A DNA stretch of 64,000 bases from Shewanella basaltis (GCF_023283885.1 NZ_JAKILA010000004.1:62001-126000), one strand, 5' to 3'; positions 1 to 10,541 are shown, counted from the stretch's first letter. Numbers and translations are program-made. Notes: generated from the letters alone by a model not told the origin.

Positions 1-1
1 G

Positions 2-418
2 ATCCGCTCAGGCTTAATTGCATGTTATTTTGATCAACCACGTGATGCTGAATATATTCATGCCCAAACAATGCAATGCTTGGAAACATTCAAGACAATA
101 CAAACCAACATTCCAAATTTTTCAAACACATGTAATGCTCATCAAATTAGTATTGGTCACATTAATTTACCCTTAATCGCCAATCCAGATGTGACCATTA
201 GTGCTCAGTTACATTTCGAAACCATTCAATATGCATTAGCCGCAGCGCTCGCAATCCCAGAAAAACCAGCCTTTGTCTCATTAAGGCCGCTTAATTTTGC
301 CCCTGCTGCTATATTTATGCCGCCATTGTACTTAAACCTCTCGCAAGCATTAAACCGAGGGATCATTCGTGCAGAGAGCAATCGAAATATTTTGGAGTTT
401 AATTGGCCAAAATGCTAA
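2..418 (+). CDS. C-terminal part of an unrecognised protein (5' end outside window)
   Basis: The reading frame is open from the first bases of the window. It reads IRSGLIACYFDQPRD before the first internal ATG at 71, so the gene starts upstream and only about 138 codons are visible. There is no clear motif, signal peptide or membrane segment in this part, and I do not recognise the family. It ends with FNWPKC. It is followed by about 175 bp without a gene and then a diguanylate cyclase gene on the same strand. An internal start at 71 is possible but unlikely given the uninterrupted upstream frame. Confidence 0.6.
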   Translation: MRSGLIACYFDQPRDAEYIHAQTMQCLETFKTIQTNIPNFSNTCNAHQISIGHINLPLIANPDVTISAQLHFETIQYALAAALAIPEKPAFVSLRPLNFAPAAIFMPPLYLNLSQALNRGIIRAESNRNILEFNWPKC

Positions 419-594
419 TTGGCTAATAAACTAGCAACTGTCACTCAATGGTTAATGTTTTATGGGTAATTAGATTTGTTGCACAACATTATTGAGATAA
501 AATCACTATAATGTACAGGTATAGCAATCATCCTTATTTTAGGATTGTGATAATAGGTCGTTAAGCAACCTAATTAAGAGTAGGCAACATATTG

Positions 595-2151
595 ATGAAA
601 GAGTCAGATACCGCGGTTTCACAAATATCCCTAATGAAGCAAAAACTTCATGCGGCAAAGCTTGCTCTAGATGATATTAATAATGATCGTAACGACAAAT
701 TAAAAACACTTATTCAGTTTATTAGCCATTTAAGTCTTGCCTGTAAAGGCCAAAATTTAGAGCTAGACAATAAACTGGCGAAATTGCGACATCATATGCA
801 TAACTTTGAGCAAATTGATGAAGCATTGCCCGAATTAATTGATATTGAACGCCTTTTAAAAACACAGTATAACCATACCATGTCACGGCTTGAAGACAGC
901 CGTCTGGGGTTAACGCGGGTTATTCGTCAAATTCAACGAATCAATTCAGTACCTGACAAGCTCAAAAAAGAAATCACCTATTTCAAACAAGATTTGAGCA
1001 AACCATTCCATACGGTTTGGGAATACATCCCCAAAGTTGAAAAACTGATCTTTTTTTATGAAGAAATCCTAAAACAAGAGATATCAGGTACAGACAACTA
1101 CGATATTCTGCCGCAGCACATCCAATTAGCCAGAGAACTGGCAGCCAAAATTGCAGAAGTTGAGTTCAGAAAAGACCAACGAGATCAAATTTTAGTCCTA
1201 AAAGAAGTCTTATTAGGTGATATTCATGTCAATGGGCTGTTAGAGGCTTATCAAACTATTTTAAGTTTATTACTCGATAATATTGCCCGTGAAAAAACAG
1301 CCTCACAAGACTTTTTATTTGCCTTAAATGATGCCCTTAGCATTGTTAGAGATGTCGTCAATAACACCTACAACAACAGCCAACGTAGCGAGCAATTAAA
1401 AGGCCAGTTAAACAAAGAAATTAACTTGCGCGTTAATAATGCTGACTCCATCGTTGTCGATATTAATGATCTGTCAGAGCTTAAGACTCAGCTTACCGTT
1501 CAATTATCATCGCTTCGCGATGCACTTTCTCGCAAAGAAGCGCTTGAACAACGTGAACAGGCTATTCTTCGTAAGTCGATAGAGTCTATGCGTAAAGAGC
1601 TAAACGCGATGAGCAATGAAGCAAACAACTACAAAGAAAAGCTCTTTGAGCACCAAAAGCTAAATCTGCTCGACCCCTTAACCCAACTGTCAAACCGAAC
1701 CGCTTTAGAAGACAGAATGGAGCAAGAATATCGCAACCATGTGCGCTATAAAACGCCATTATGGATTGCAGTGACAGATATAGATCACTTTAAAAGCATT
1801 AACGACAACTTTGGTCATAGCACCGGTGATAAAACCTTACAAGTGATTGCTATGGCGCTGAAAAACTCTCTACGAGACAGTGAGTTTGTCGCAAGGTATG
1901 GTGGAGAAGAATTTGTATTATTACTCCCAGACATTACAGATGAACATATCTCACTGATGCTCAACCGAGTCAGAGAGAAAATTAAAAATATTCCGTTTAA
2001 GTTTAAAAATCAGAGAATTACAGTTACATTATCTATAGGTGCTGCCCAAGTAATGGAAAATGAAACGCTTGAAGAAGCATTCGAAAGAGCAGACGCAGCA
2101 TTATACCAAGCAAAAAACAACGGCAGAGACCGAGTCGTTATTGATATCTAA
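595..2151 (+). CDS. Diguanylate cyclase with long helical N-terminal region
   Basis: This is a predicted soluble GGDEF enzyme of 518 residues that makes c-di-GMP from two GTP. Residues 1 to about 345 are charged and helix-rich, with a likely coiled coil just before the catalytic domain (about 300-345); I cannot name this N-terminal domain. The GGDEF domain fills the rest, with [10 protein letters not shown] at its start and the active-site motif RYGGEEF near residue 437. The position of the usual inhibitory I-site (RxxD) reads RDSE, so product inhibition may be weakened. A TTG codon lies at 592 directly before the ATG at 595; I prefer the ATG, preceded by a weak AAGAG/TAGG stretch. No transmembrane segment is apparent, so it is probably cytoplasmic. 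Confidence 0.9.
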   Translation: MKESDTAVSQISLMKQKLHAAKLALDDINNDRNDKLKTLIQFISHLSLACKGQNLELDNKLAKLRHHMHNFEQIDEALPELIDIERLLKTQYNHTMSRLEDSRLGLTRVIRQIQRINSVPDKLKKEITYFKQDLSKPFHTVWEYIPKVEKLIFFYEEILKQEISGTDNYDILPQHIQLARELAAKIAEVEFRKDQRDQILVLKEVLLGDIHVNGLLEAYQTILSLLLDNIAREKTASQDFLFALNDALSIVRDVVNNTYNNSQRSEQLKGQLNKEINLRVNNADSIVVDINDLSELKTQLTVQLSSLRDALSRKEALEQREQAILRKSIESMRKELNAMSNEANNYKEKLFEHQKLNLLDPLTQLSNRTALEDRMEQEYRNHVRYKTPLWIAVTDIDHFKSINDNFGHSTGDKTLQVIAMALKNSLRDSEFVARYGGEEFVLLLPDITDEHISLMLNRVREKIKNIPFKFKNQRITVTLSIGAAQVMENETLEEAFERADAALYQAKNNGRDRVVIDI

Positions 2152-2213
2152 TCCACTGCAAAATCATTTTCTTTGGACTCGATATCAACGACTCGAGTCC
2201 AAAGGAGTTGCTT

Positions 2214-3578
2214 ATGATCGTAAAAATTAGTCCACGCGGTAGCCTAGATCAACTGTCTCAATTAGAAGTAGAACGCCTAAGACAAGGCGCCAAAAGCGAG
2301 CTTTATCAGTTGTATCGTAATTGTTCGCTTGCCGTATTAGCGTCAGGCTTAATTAGCGACAGCTCTGAAGCGTTATTTAGCCAATATGAATCATTTAATA
2401 TTAATATTCTTCAGCGCGAGCGCGGCATTCAAATCGAATTAATTAATCCGCCGACACAAGCTTTTGTCGACGGAGAAATTATTGTAGGTATTCAAGAGCA
2501 TCTATTCGCGGTGCTACGAGACATTATCTACATCAGCAATAAATACGAAAATTTAAAACACATCGACTTAACAAATGCCAGCCACATTACCAATGTGGTA
2601 TTTGATATTTTACGTAATGCTCAAGCCATTTCGCCCATGAAAGACCCTAATGTTGTGGTCTGTTGGGGTGGCCACAGTATCAACCCTGTCGAATACCAAT
2701 ACACCCGTGATGTTGGTTACCAACTCGGACTTCGAGGCCTTGATATCTGTACAGGTTGTGGTCCAGGCGCAATGGAAGGACCAATGAAAGGGGCCACCAT
2801 AGGCCATGCTAAACAGCGTGTGTCTAATGCCCGCTATATTGGCTTAACCGAACCAAGCATTATCGCCGCCGAGCCACCTAACCAAATCGTCAATGAGCTG
2901 GTGATTTTACCCGATATTGAAAAGCGCCTAGAAGCCTTTGTCCGCATTGGTCACGGTATTGTGATTTTCCCAGGTGGTGCAGGTACTGCAGAAGAACTTC
3001 TGTATCTGTTAGGTATTTTACTGCATGAAGAAAACAGCAACACACCCTTTCCGTTAGTATTAACTGGCCCGACAGAAAGCGCTGAATACTTTACAGAAAT
3101 CGATGCGTTTATCGGTGCGACACTGGGTAAAGCTGCACAAGACAAATACCACATTATTATTGGCGATCCTGAAAAAGTTGGCCAAATGATGAAACAAGGC
3201 ATGAGTGAGGTAAAAACATATCGCAAAAATAAAGGCGATGCGTATCAATACCAATGGTCACTAAAAATTGAACCTGAATTTCAATTACCCTTTGATCCAA
3301 CCCATGAAGTTATGGCAAATTTAAACTTATACTTTCAGGATAACAAAGCAGAACTGGCCGCCAATTTACGCAAAGCATTTTCGGGCATTGTGGCAGGAAA
3401 TGTAAAAGGCGACACCATAAAGCTCATTCAACAACATGGGCCTTTTAATATCCAAGGCGATGTGCAGCTTATGCACATGATGGACAAAGTGTTAACGGCA
3501 TTTGTAAAACAACAACGGATGAAATTACCAGGTAGCGCTTATGTGCCCTGCTACAACATAATAAAAAACAATGAATAA
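2214..3578 (+). CDS. ppnN: Pyrimidine/purine nucleotide 5'-monophosphate nucleosidase PpnN (YgdH, LOG-like)
   Basis: This protein closely resembles E. coli YgdH/PpnN in length (454 residues here) and along the whole sequence, including [18 protein letters not shown] at the start and [11 protein letters not shown]. The family hydrolyses nucleoside monophosphates to base plus ribose-5-phosphate and responds to (p)ppGpp in E. coli. The LOG-type nucleotide-binding motif PGGAGTAEE is present at about residue 254, preceded by the [15 protein letters not shown] stretch. A TTG at 2208 extends the frame by two codons, but AGGAG at 2203-2207 is correctly spaced for the ATG at 2214. The stop codon overlaps the xni start (ATGAATAA), so the two genes are translationally coupled. 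Confidence 0.95.
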   Translation: MIVKISPRGSLDQLSQLEVERLRQGAKSELYQLYRNCSLAVLASGLISDSSEALFSQYESFNINILQRERGIQIELINPPTQAFVDGEIIVGIQEHLFAVLRDIIYISNKYENLKHIDLTNASHITNVVFDILRNAQAISPMKDPNVVVCWGGHSINPVEYQYTRDVGYQLGLRGLDICTGCGPGAMEGPMKGATIGHAKQRVSNARYIGLTEPSIIAAEPPNQIVNELVILPDIEKRLEAFVRIGHGIVIFPGGAGTAEELLYLLGILLHEENSNTPFPLVLTGPTESAEYFTEIDAFIGATLGKAAQDKYHIIIGDPEKVGQMMKQGMSEVKTYRKNKGDAYQYQWSLKIEPEFQLPFDPTHEVMANLNLYFQDNKAELAANLRKAFSGIVAGNVKGDTIKLIQQHGPFNIQGDVQLMHMMDKVLTAFVKQQRMKLPGSAYVPCYNIIKNNE

Positions 3579-4338
3579 ACTGCTGATTATTGATGGATTA
3601 AACCTGGTGCGCCGTATTCATGCGGCGCTACCCGACGAGAACGACATCACAAGCGTACAACAACGTACGCTTGCTGCCTCGCAAAAAATGTTGCTTCAAC
3701 ATCAACCCACCCATGTCATCGTAGTGTGGGACGGCAGTGAAACATCTTGGCGCAAAGTGCTGTTTGAAGATTATAAAAAAGGGCGCAAACCTATGCCAAC
3801 CGCGTTAAGCGATGGGTTAGTACACATAAAAGCAACCTTAGCCTCTAATGATATTCACTCATTTGACGCCCCCTCAGAAGCCGACGATGTCATTGCCACT
3901 ATCGCCACCAAAGTTATCAACAATCAGGGTGAAGTCGTCATCGTATCGACCGACAAGGGGTTTAGCCAATTACCAAGCAAAAACCTAACATTGTGGGATC
4001 ACTTTAACCAACAAACCTTTGATATTAAACAATATGAAAAGAAGCTTGGGGTTGAGCAATATCAGCTACTGGACTTTATTGCATTAGCGGGAGACAGCGG
4101 CAATAAAATCCCAGGAATAACAGGGATTGGCCCCAAATCAGCAGCTGATTTACTGAATAAATTCAGAACCCTTGCCAACCTATATCGCTCACTTGATAAC
4201 CTAGGAGCAAAACAAGCACAAAAACTTGCTGAAGGTAAAGACATGGCACGGATAAGCTATAAGCTTGCCCAACTGCAAACAGATATCCCGCTCAATGTAA
4301 ACTTAAAGCAATTTAGGGTGAATACCAATCCGCATTAA
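3571..4338 (+). CDS. xni: Flap endonuclease Xni (ExoIX family)
   Basis: This 255-residue protein matches the PIN/5'-3' exonuclease fold seen in Xni (YgdG), a Pol I-independent flap endonuclease homologue. Visible motifs are the N-terminal [12 protein letters not shown] with its metal-binding Asp, [12 protein letters not shown], the acidic [11 protein letters not shown] cluster, [11 protein letters not shown] and a helix-hairpin-helix with [24 protein letters not shown]. The gene overlaps the end of ppnN by eight bases, the same arrangement as in other Gammaproteobacteria. A 197 bp mobile element is inserted two bases after its stop codon. Confidence 0.95.
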   Translation: MNKLLIIDGLNLVRRIHAALPDENDITSVQQRTLAASQKMLLQHQPTHVIVVWDGSETSWRKVLFEDYKKGRKPMPTALSDGLVHIKATLASNDIHSFDAPSEADDVIATIATKVINNQGEVVIVSTDKGFSQLPSKNLTLWDHFNQQTFDIKQYEKKLGVEQYQLLDFIALAGDSGNKIPGITGIGPKSAADLLNKFRTLANLYRSLDNLGAKQAQKLAEGKDMARISYKLAQLQTDIPLNVNLKQFRVNTNPH

Positions 4339-4340
4339 TT

Positions 4341-4537
4341 AACCTCAACTCTGGATAAGAGATGTATTGATAACGATATAAATCAATAGATTGACTAAAA
4401 TCCACTGTCAAGCTTGTGATTTGCTTTGCTAACAAGGCGAATTAACGCGTCAATAGCTAGCCTATTGCAAGTTAATTCAACGCAGTGAGGAAGGCAAAGG
4501 ACTGCTTGAAAGGCGTTTGTTATCCAGAGCTGAGGTT
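4341..4537 (+). mobile_element. Family A miniature inverted-repeat element, copy A1 (197 bp)
   Basis: The ends are imperfect inverted repeats: AACCTCAACTCTGGATAA at the left and TTATCCAGAGCTGAGGTT at the right. Direct repeats of AATT flank it (4337-4340 and 4538-4541), the expected target-site duplication. The first duplication overlaps the xni stop codon (TAA 4336-4338). There is no coding capacity. The body is nearly identical to copy A2 (12575-12771) and shares a core, including ACGCGTCAATAGCTAGCC, with A3 and A4, which lie in the opposite orientation. Confidence 0.88.
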
Positions 4538-4679
4538 AATTAGGTGTCTGCACACTGACCGCGGTTTTGATTAACGTGTTGATGTAGTATTTCCTGTTCC
4601 CTTTCAACAGCGACAACCTAACGCCAAAGCCACTGGGGCATCACTAAACACAAAGCTGAAAACCTAATGTGACGTGCAT

Positions 4680-4710
4680 AAAAAAGGCCACAGTAATCAT
4701 ACTGTGGCCT
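4680..4710 (-). terminator. Rho-independent terminator of the S9 peptidase gene
   Basis: Perfect 10 bp stem GGCCACAGTA / TACTGTGGCC with a 4-base loop. On the minus strand it is followed by a T tract (the AAAAA at 4681-4685). It lies 16 bp past the stop codon of the minus-strand peptidase gene. Confidence 0.85.
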
Positions 4711-4725
4711 ATTAATCGCTTAGGC

Positions 4726-7518
4726 TTAATCGGCTTTTTTGTACTCTTGATAAGCCTCACCTTGAGATAACCATGTTGGCGCTGGTGCGCCTTTTAAATA
4801 ATGGTCAAAGTACTGCTTCATTTTAATGCTGTAATCTAATTTATTAGGGTATTTTTTCAAATGATGAGGTTCATCTTGATACTGCAAAAAGACCACATCC
4901 TTCCCCGCACGACGCATGGCTAAATACAGCTCAACGCCCTGCTCCCAAGGCACGGCATCGTCTTTATCGCCAAACATAATCATCATGGGTGTTTGGATTC
5001 GATCTGCATAAAAAATAGGTGAATTCTCAACATACTTTTGTGGCGCAGCAAATAAGCTCGCTCCAATGCGGCTTTGACCTGTCTCATACTGAAATTGGCG
5101 CGCCAAACCCGAACCATGACGAATGCCACTATAAGCACTGGTCATGTTAGACACGGGAGCCCCCGTGACTACAGCCTTAAAAATATTGGTTTGCGTTACA
5201 GCATAGGCACTTTGATAGCCGCCCCATGAGTGCCCCTGGATCCCAACAGCATTAGGATCTGCAACGCCCATCTCAATAATTTTTTGCACCCCAGCAGTCA
5301 ATGCCTTTACAGACGAAATGCCAGGGTAGCCTATTTCAAAGCGAATATCGGGTAAAAATATGGCGTAACCATTGTCGGCATACCATGCAAAATTTGGACG
5401 ATGATTAAGCTTCATATCAGGAAATGCATGTAATCTGTCACTCATAAAGCGATAAAAATACACCATCGTTGGGTAAGCCTTACCCACCTGATAGTTAGCA
5501 GGTTTAATCAATACCCCATCCATTTTAACGCCATCACCATCACGCCAATGCACTAACTCAGCACGACCCCAAGCAAAATCATTACGCTGAGTATCAAGCT
5601 CAGTGATTTGAATGGCATTTTGAACATTATTGATATTGGCACTGTACAAATCAGGGTATAAATCATAACGCTGTTTAGAAAACACTACAGTGTCGGCATC
5701 TGTTGAGCGGGCGAGCAATGTCAGCTTACTGTCGCCTTCGGTAAGGGCTGTCACGCCTTGTTTGCCTACAGTCGCCCGGTAAAAAGTGTCGGCTTTAGTG
5801 CTGTGGCTATACCCTTGCAGTAGTATTTTTTGCCCCTGGGAAATCACCGCAGGTAGGCGCTTCTCTTTTGCTAACCCCACAACCCTAAATTGAGTTTTGC
5901 TCTTGCGTCCGTCACCCTTTGTAAGCATAAACCCCTGATGTGAAGAGGTATCAAATTGCCACATATCGTATTTATCATAAACGGTAATGCCGCTGTCATC
6001 ACCTAACCAAGGTCCAAAACCATACCCCGGAGCCTCGATGGGATAATCATGATCTTCATCAGCAAATGGGGTGCTAATGTTATGCGTTAAGTTAATACTG
6101 CGACCCGAGCTAATATCAAATAAATACACACCACCTTGCTTAAAATATGCTAAAAACTTGGCATGAGGCGATAGGGTTGGCATTGAGTCACTTGGCTGCT
6201 GAGCAAGAATAAGTTGCTTATTACCCGTATTAAGATCGACAAGGTACACATCGCGATAAAAACCCGCCCAAGTGATCATTTTTTGGTACGGCACATCAGA
6301 GCTTGCAACCAAATAATCACGTTGTTCACCATAAGCAACATCTGGTACAGACTCATCAGCTAATTGCACCATGTTATTGGTTTGAAGATGCAAAACCGCA
6401 AGATAAGTACGTTTTAATTCTTTTGCGTACTCTTTTACTTCTTGTGGCTTAATTTTAGGGTCGTCACCATGCCATATTCTTAACTGCTTTTGTGCCGTAA
6501 TGATCTCAGGATTTACCACATCCGCAGCGTCATTGTATTTAGGTAACTGAGCTTGTTGAGCCACACTCGCAACACGGCCAACAAACAAACGTTGGTTATC
6601 TTTTGAAAATTGTAAGCTGGAATATTGATTGTAACTCCAGCCATTATCTTGGCGATAAATCTGCGATTTTTTCGTATCGGTATCTAACAGCAACAGTGAG
6701 TGTTCGCGGCCATAACGCGCCACCGATGCATCACCTTTAGTCAAGGCAACAAAACGTCCATCAGGGCTTATCGCTAACGATTCAAGTTGTTCGCTGTTGC
6801 TGTCATATAGGATTTCGCTGGTCAATGATTCAAGCTTAACCAAAGACATTTGATGCACTTGATGTTTGTTTTGCAATACCGCTACATAGTTACCCGCTTT
6901 ATCAAATGCAAACTTGGTGACATTGTTTAGGGTTATTTGCTCACTAGTGGCAAGCTTGATTAAAGTGACATTTGTACCGACATCCTTTTCATCCACATCA
7001 GGTTTTGTCTGCTCATCAGTCGACGGTTCGTTAGTCTTTGCTGCTAACGCCTGCGCAGCATCCTCATCGTCTTTAACCGGTTTATGTTTAATCAGTAAAT
7101 AAGCGCCATTGTCACCAAACAGTGTCGACTCGACCTCATCAAACTGCTGCGTTGTGCCGCTGTCGGTTGCCAATAGCACTACCGAATGAGGTAAATCGTC
7201 GCTTTTTTCGGTTTCGCGATCAAATAAAGGTGGTTCAATGTCAGCAAGCACAAAGCGTCCGTCAGCACTAACTTTAACATTGCTACCATGGTCAATCTGA
7301 TACCGTTTACTGTTATCACTAAAGCGCACTAATGCGCGGCTGTCACCGCGATCAGGTGTAGCTTGTACAGCAATAACCTTGCCATTATCAGAAATAACCG
7401 GCTGTTGCAGGGTTTCAAACTGCATAATATCGTCAATGGTTAATGCCCTTTGTGTCGCAAAACTGGGCACGCTAAAAGACAGGCACAAAGCCAGTGGAAT
7501 TAAATTAAATACTTTCAC
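4726..7518 (-). CDS. Secreted S9-family serine peptidase (prolyl oligopeptidase-like), 930 aa
   Basis: A signal peptide is apparent (hydrophobic LIPLALCLSFSVPSFA, cleavage after SFA), so the enzyme is probably periplasmic. An N-terminal beta-propeller-like region with repeated strand patterns (about 30-620) precedes a C-terminal alpha/beta-hydrolase domain. The nucleophile motif GHSWGGY puts the catalytic serine at about residue 764. GDKDDAVP gives the likely aspartate at about 853, and DEPHH the histidine at about 885. Such enzymes cleave peptides, often after proline, but substrate specificity cannot be read here. A low-complexity, acidic insert near residues 145-185 is rich in D, E and K. 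It is a lone gene with its own terminator and faces away from the icd homologue. Confidence 0.92.
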   Translation of the reverse strand: MKVFNLIPLALCLSFSVPSFATQRALTIDDIMQFETLQQPVISDNGKVIAVQATPDRGDSRALVRFSDNSKRYQIDHGSNVKVSADGRFVLADIEPPLFDRETEKSDDLPHSVVLLATDSGTTQQFDEVESTLFGDNGAYLLIKHKPVKDDEDAAQALAAKTNEPSTDEQTKPDVDEKDVGTNVTLIKLATSEQITLNNVTKFAFDKAGNYVAVLQNKHQVHQMSLVKLESLTSEILYDSNSEQLESLAISPDGRFVALTKGDASVARYGREHSLLLLDTDTKKSQIYRQDNGWSYNQYSSLQFSKDNQRLFVGRVASVAQQAQLPKYNDAADVVNPEIITAQKQLRIWHGDDPKIKPQEVKEYAKELKRTYLAVLHLQTNNMVQLADESVPDVAYGEQRDYLVASSDVPYQKMITWAGFYRDVYLVDLNTGNKQLILAQQPSDSMPTLSPHAKFLAYFKQGGVYLFDISSGRSINLTHNISTPFADEDHDYPIEAPGYGFGPWLGDDSGITVYDKYDMWQFDTSSHQGFMLTKGDGRKSKTQFRVVGLAKEKRLPAVISQGQKILLQGYSHSTKADTFYRATVGKQGVTALTEGDSKLTLLARSTDADTVVFSKQRYDLYPDLYSANINNVQNAIQITELDTQRNDFAWGRAELVHWRDGDGVKMDGVLIKPANYQVGKAYPTMVYFYRFMSDRLHAFPDMKLNHRPNFAWYADNGYAIFLPDIRFEIGYPGISSVKALTAGVQKIIEMGVADPNAVGIQGHSWGGYQSAYAVTQTNIFKAVVTGAPVSNMTSAYSGIRHGSGLARQFQYETGQSRIGASLFAAPQKYVENSPIFYADRIQTPMMIMFGDKDDAVPWEQGVELYLAMRRAGKDVVFLQYQDEPHHLKKYPNKLDYSIKMKQYFDHYLKGAPAPTWLSQGEAYQEYKKAD

Positions 7519-7869
7519 AGTTCCCTCTAATTATTATCATCATGGATTGTCTGTTATCGCTATGGCGAAAAAGTAGCGCCATCTTACGACCAAAGTCGTC
7601 TACATAAGCTGTCTGACATCAATTATAACCTTACCCTTTGAGTCAGCGTAAACTCACCCCTGTCGAGCTGGCTGTCATAGTAAAACAATCGGATTAGGAT
7701 TGACTCAACAATATCGGAAATAACGTGATAACTCTCACTATTTTCTGTAAATAAACATTAAAATTCGTTAAAATGCGCCGCAGAAAAACGGCGGATTTTA
7801 TCGTCGTCTGGCCGCAGTAATGATGCGGTTCAACGCTTGCAGTAACCACAACCGTGGAAAGGACTATTC
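7519..7869. other. Divergent intergenic region between the S9 peptidase and isocitrate dehydrogenase genes
   Basis: These 351 bases carry no gene. They must hold the promoters for both divergent neighbours. A short hairpin, CGCCG / CGGCG around 7780-7795, lies in the expected leader of the dehydrogenase gene, followed by GATTTTA. I cannot assign it a function. GGAAAGG just before 7870 is the ribosome-binding site. Confidence 0.6.
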
Positions 7870-8880
7870 ATGTCAAAACGTACAATTACCGTAATCCCTG
7901 GTGATGGGATTGGACCTAGCATTATCGATTCAGCATTAAAAATCCTCGACAAAGCAGGATGTGACTTTGAATACGAATTCGCCGATGCAGGGTTAACAGC
8001 ACTAGAAAAACACGGCGAATTATTACCACAACGCACGTTAGATCTTATCGAAAAAAACCGCATCACCTTAAAAGGCCCACTGACGACACCTGTGGGTGAA
8101 GGCTTTACCTCAATTAACGTGAGTCTTCGCAAAAAGTTCAGTTTGTATGCCAACGTTCGCCCAGTCAATTCATTTAAAGGCACTCAGGCGCGTTACGAAA
8201 ATATCGATATTATTACCGTTCGCGAAAACACCGAAGGTATGTATTCAGGTTTAGGCCAAAAAGTGTCTGATGATGGGCAAACAGCCGAAGCAACCAGTAT
8301 TATTACTCGCCAAGGTGCTGAACAAATCACCACTTTTGCCTACGAGTTAGCACGTAAAGAAAACCGTAAAAAAGTGACGATTGTTCATAAAGCAAACATC
8401 ATGAAATCAACTTCAGGTTTATTCCTGAAGGTGGCACGTGAGGTGAGTTTACGTTACCCAGATATCACCACTGAAGAAATGATTGTTGATGCAACCTGCA
8501 TGAAATTAGTCATGAACCCAGAAAACTTTGATGTGATTGTCACCACAAACCTATTTGGTGACATTTTATCTGACTTATGTGCCGGCCTTGTGGGGGGGTT
8601 AGGCATGGCGCCAGGTGCAAATATTGGCCGCGACGCTGCTATTTTTGAAGCAGTACACGGCAGTGCACCAGACATTGCAGGTAAAAACCTTGCCAACCCG
8701 ACATCAGTGATTTTAGCGTCGATTCAAATGCTTGAGTATTTAGGCATGTCTGACAAAGCTGAAATGATCCGCAATGCTGTATCTGCAGTGATTGAAGAAG
8801 GTGACCGTACCACACGCGATTTAGGTGGCACACATGGTACAACCGACTTCACTCAAGCGGTTCTTGAGCGCTTGAGTTAG
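7870..8880 (+). CDS. Isocitrate dehydrogenase, NAD-type (homo-isocitrate/isopropylmalate DH superfamily)
   Basis: This 336-residue protein belongs to the short beta-decarboxylating dehydrogenases and resembles mitochondrial NAD-dependent isocitrate dehydrogenase more than the roughly 415-residue NADP enzyme of E. coli. Visible motifs: ITVIPGDGIGPSI at the start, NVSLRKKFSLYANVRP (substrate arginines), TVRENTEGMYSG, VHKANIMKSTSG with the catalytic lysine, VTTNLFGDILSDLC with metal-binding aspartates, and AVHGSAPDIAGKNLANP for the cofactor. The role is conversion of isocitrate to 2-oxoglutarate and CO2 in the TCA cycle. Assignment of NAD over NADP is inferred from family resemblance; 3-isopropylmalate or homoisocitrate dehydrogenase is less likely because no leucine genes adjoin it. 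Confidence 0.87.
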   Translation: MSKRTITVIPGDGIGPSIIDSALKILDKAGCDFEYEFADAGLTALEKHGELLPQRTLDLIEKNRITLKGPLTTPVGEGFTSINVSLRKKFSLYANVRPVNSFKGTQARYENIDIITVRENTEGMYSGLGQKVSDDGQTAEATSIITRQGAEQITTFAYELARKENRKKVTIVHKANIMKSTSGLFLKVAREVSLRYPDITTEEMIVDATCMKLVMNPENFDVIVTTNLFGDILSDLCAGLVGGLGMAPGANIGRDAAIFEAVHGSAPDIAGKNLANPTSVILASIQMLEYLGMSDKAEMIRNAVSAVIEEGDRTTRDLGGTHGTTDFTQAVLERLS

Positions 8881-8897
8881 TCTCGCATCACGCCAAT

Positions 8898-8934
8898 AAA
8901 AAGCACGCTGATGGTCACATCAGCGGGCTTTTTA
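8898..8934. terminator. Bidirectional terminator between the isocitrate dehydrogenase gene and rlmM
   Basis: AAAAAGC-a-CGCTGATG, loop GTCA, CATCAGCG-g-GCTTTTT. The stem is flanked by A and T runs on both sides and separates two convergent genes. Confidence 0.88.
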
Positions 8935-8950
8935 TTCGGTCTGCAAATCA

Positions 8951-10039
8951 CTAAGCGTAATTCACACCCTTTTCAGGGAATAACCATAAATGAACAGTCA
9001 CTTCATCACGGTCATGATATAAGTGTTTACATTGCATTTTAAAGTCAATTTCATTCTCAGTTAAAATGGTGCTCATGGTATCTAAAATGGTACTGACTTC
9101 TTTGTATCGACTCTTCATCGGCAGTTTAAGATTAAAAATAGCCTCTTTAAACCAACCATTAATCGCCCATGCCTCCATCAACTCAGCCACTCGAGCAGGC
9201 TTTTCGACCATATCACACACTAACCAATAAATGTTTTTGCGCGGTGGTTCAAAACGAAACCCATCCGCTCGATAATGTTTAACTTGGCCGGTTTCCATTA
9301 ATTTAGGATCCATTGGACCATTATCAATTGCAGCAACCATCATGCCTCGGCGCACAAGTTGATATGTCCAGCCGCCAGGACAAGCACCCAAATCAACGGC
9401 ATTTAAGCCACTACGGCATCGGGTTTCTTGCTCTTCTTTAGTTAAAAACACACCAAATGCTTCGTCTAACTTTAAACTCGAGCGACTAGGCGCGTCGGTT
9501 GCCATTTTTAAACGCGGAATGCCCATAAAGTGTGCAGAAGAATTATGACTCAAGGAGTAACCGGCATAAGCTTTACCAGGTGCAATAAAACACACATGAA
9601 TAATTGGACGACGGTCATTTTCAGTACCTAACAATGCACCACTTTTCTTTAACCCTTGACGAAGTGGGACTGTAAATTTACGACAAAACGCAGACAGCTC
9701 TTTGGCTTCATTGGTGTCAGGTGTTTCAACCCGTAACTCGCCACATTTTGATAACTCAGATAATGCCGCAACAACAGGACTCACACGGTCTTGCTCTGGT
9801 AAATCAGACAACATCTCGCCTGCTGCAAACATTTGTCTGGTAAAAATAAGCGAACTTAGCGCCAATTCTTTCGCTAACGTATCCGCCCCATTCTCTTCAA
9901 AACATTGATAAATAACATAAGCATCATTGACGTTAGTTTTTACAAAACCTCCGACATTGAGTTCTGCTGCACGTTGTTGAATTTCTGCAGCGCAGTCTTT
10001 TTCATAGCCTGAGCGACAAAATAGGAATAGGTTTTTCAT
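8951..10039 (-). CDS. rlmM: 23S rRNA (cytidine-2498-2'-O)-methyltransferase RlmM
   Basis: This 362-residue protein matches RlmM (YgdE). It has an N-terminal THUMP-like region (MKNLFLFCRSGYEKDCAAEI) and a C-terminal Rossmann methyltransferase domain. The SAM-binding signature VDLGACPGGWTYQLVRRG is near residue 215, followed by AIDNGPMDP and VCDMVEKPARV. The family methylates C2498 of 23S rRNA before 50S assembly. The stop is 16 bp from the shared terminator. The upstream neighbour is the DUF423 gene, about 100 bp away on the same strand. Confidence 0.95.
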   Translation of the reverse strand: MKNLFLFCRSGYEKDCAAEIQQRAAELNVGGFVKTNVNDAYVIYQCFEENGADTLAKELALSSLIFTRQMFAAGEMLSDLPEQDRVSPVVAALSELSKCGELRVETPDTNEAKELSAFCRKFTVPLRQGLKKSGALLGTENDRRPIIHVCFIAPGKAYAGYSLSHNSSAHFMGIPRLKMATDAPSRSSLKLDEAFGVFLTKEEQETRCRSGLNAVDLGACPGGWTYQLVRRGMMVAAIDNGPMDPKLMETGQVKHYRADGFRFEPPRKNIYWLVCDMVEKPARVAELMEAWAINGWFKEAIFNLKLPMKSRYKEVSTILDTMSTILTENEIDFKMQCKHLYHDRDEVTVHLWLFPEKGVNYA

Positions 10040-10138
10040 TTAGAGCCTTAACATTAAGGATGGTCGCATAAAATCGCGAGACAATAATCCCGCTATTATA
10101 CCCAAAAAAACGTTAGGAGGGAGAATTAAGGCAAACCG

Positions 10139-10519
10139 TTATTTATCTGTTTTTGATTGCCACACAGCGGTAGCAAATAACACCCACCCTGCCAGCAAAC
10201 ACAAACCACCCAAAGGGGTTATCGGCCCAATCCATTTCGCGCCCGTAAAAGCATATAAATATAACGATCCTGAAAATAGCACCATACCGGCAATGAAGCT
10301 GTAAGCTGCCCAATGGAGTAATTTAGAGGTAACCCAATGACCCGAAAAGGCTAACGCGATCAATGCAAAAGTATGATAAAACTGATACTCAACACCGAGT
10401 TTAAAAATGCTAACCATCTCTGGTGGTGCGATTGCTTTTAGTCCATGAGCACCAAATGCTCCCAAAGCCACCGCTAAAAATCCACTTAGGGTTGCGACAA
10501 GCAACAAGCTTTTATTCAT
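10139..10519 (-). CDS. DUF423 inner-membrane protein (YgdD-like)
   Basis: A protein of 126 residues with about four hydrophobic segments. It starts MNKSLLLVATLSGFLAVALGAFGAHGLK, a pattern typical of the DUF423 family; the GAFGAHGL motif is diagnostic. The frame could start 13 codons earlier (10558), but the ATG at 10519 is preceded by AGGAA at good spacing and matches the family's usual N terminus. The function of the family is unknown. It lies just after the hydrolase gene on the same strand, possibly in one transcript with it. Confidence 0.85.
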   Translation of the reverse strand: MNKSLLLVATLSGFLAVALGAFGAHGLKAIAPPEMVSIFKLGVEYQFYHTFALIALAFSGHWVTSKLLHWAAYSFIAGMVLFSGSLYLYAFTGAKWIGPITPLGGLCLLAGWVLFATAVWQSKTDK

Positions 10520-10541
10520 GTCATTATTCCTATGGAATACT

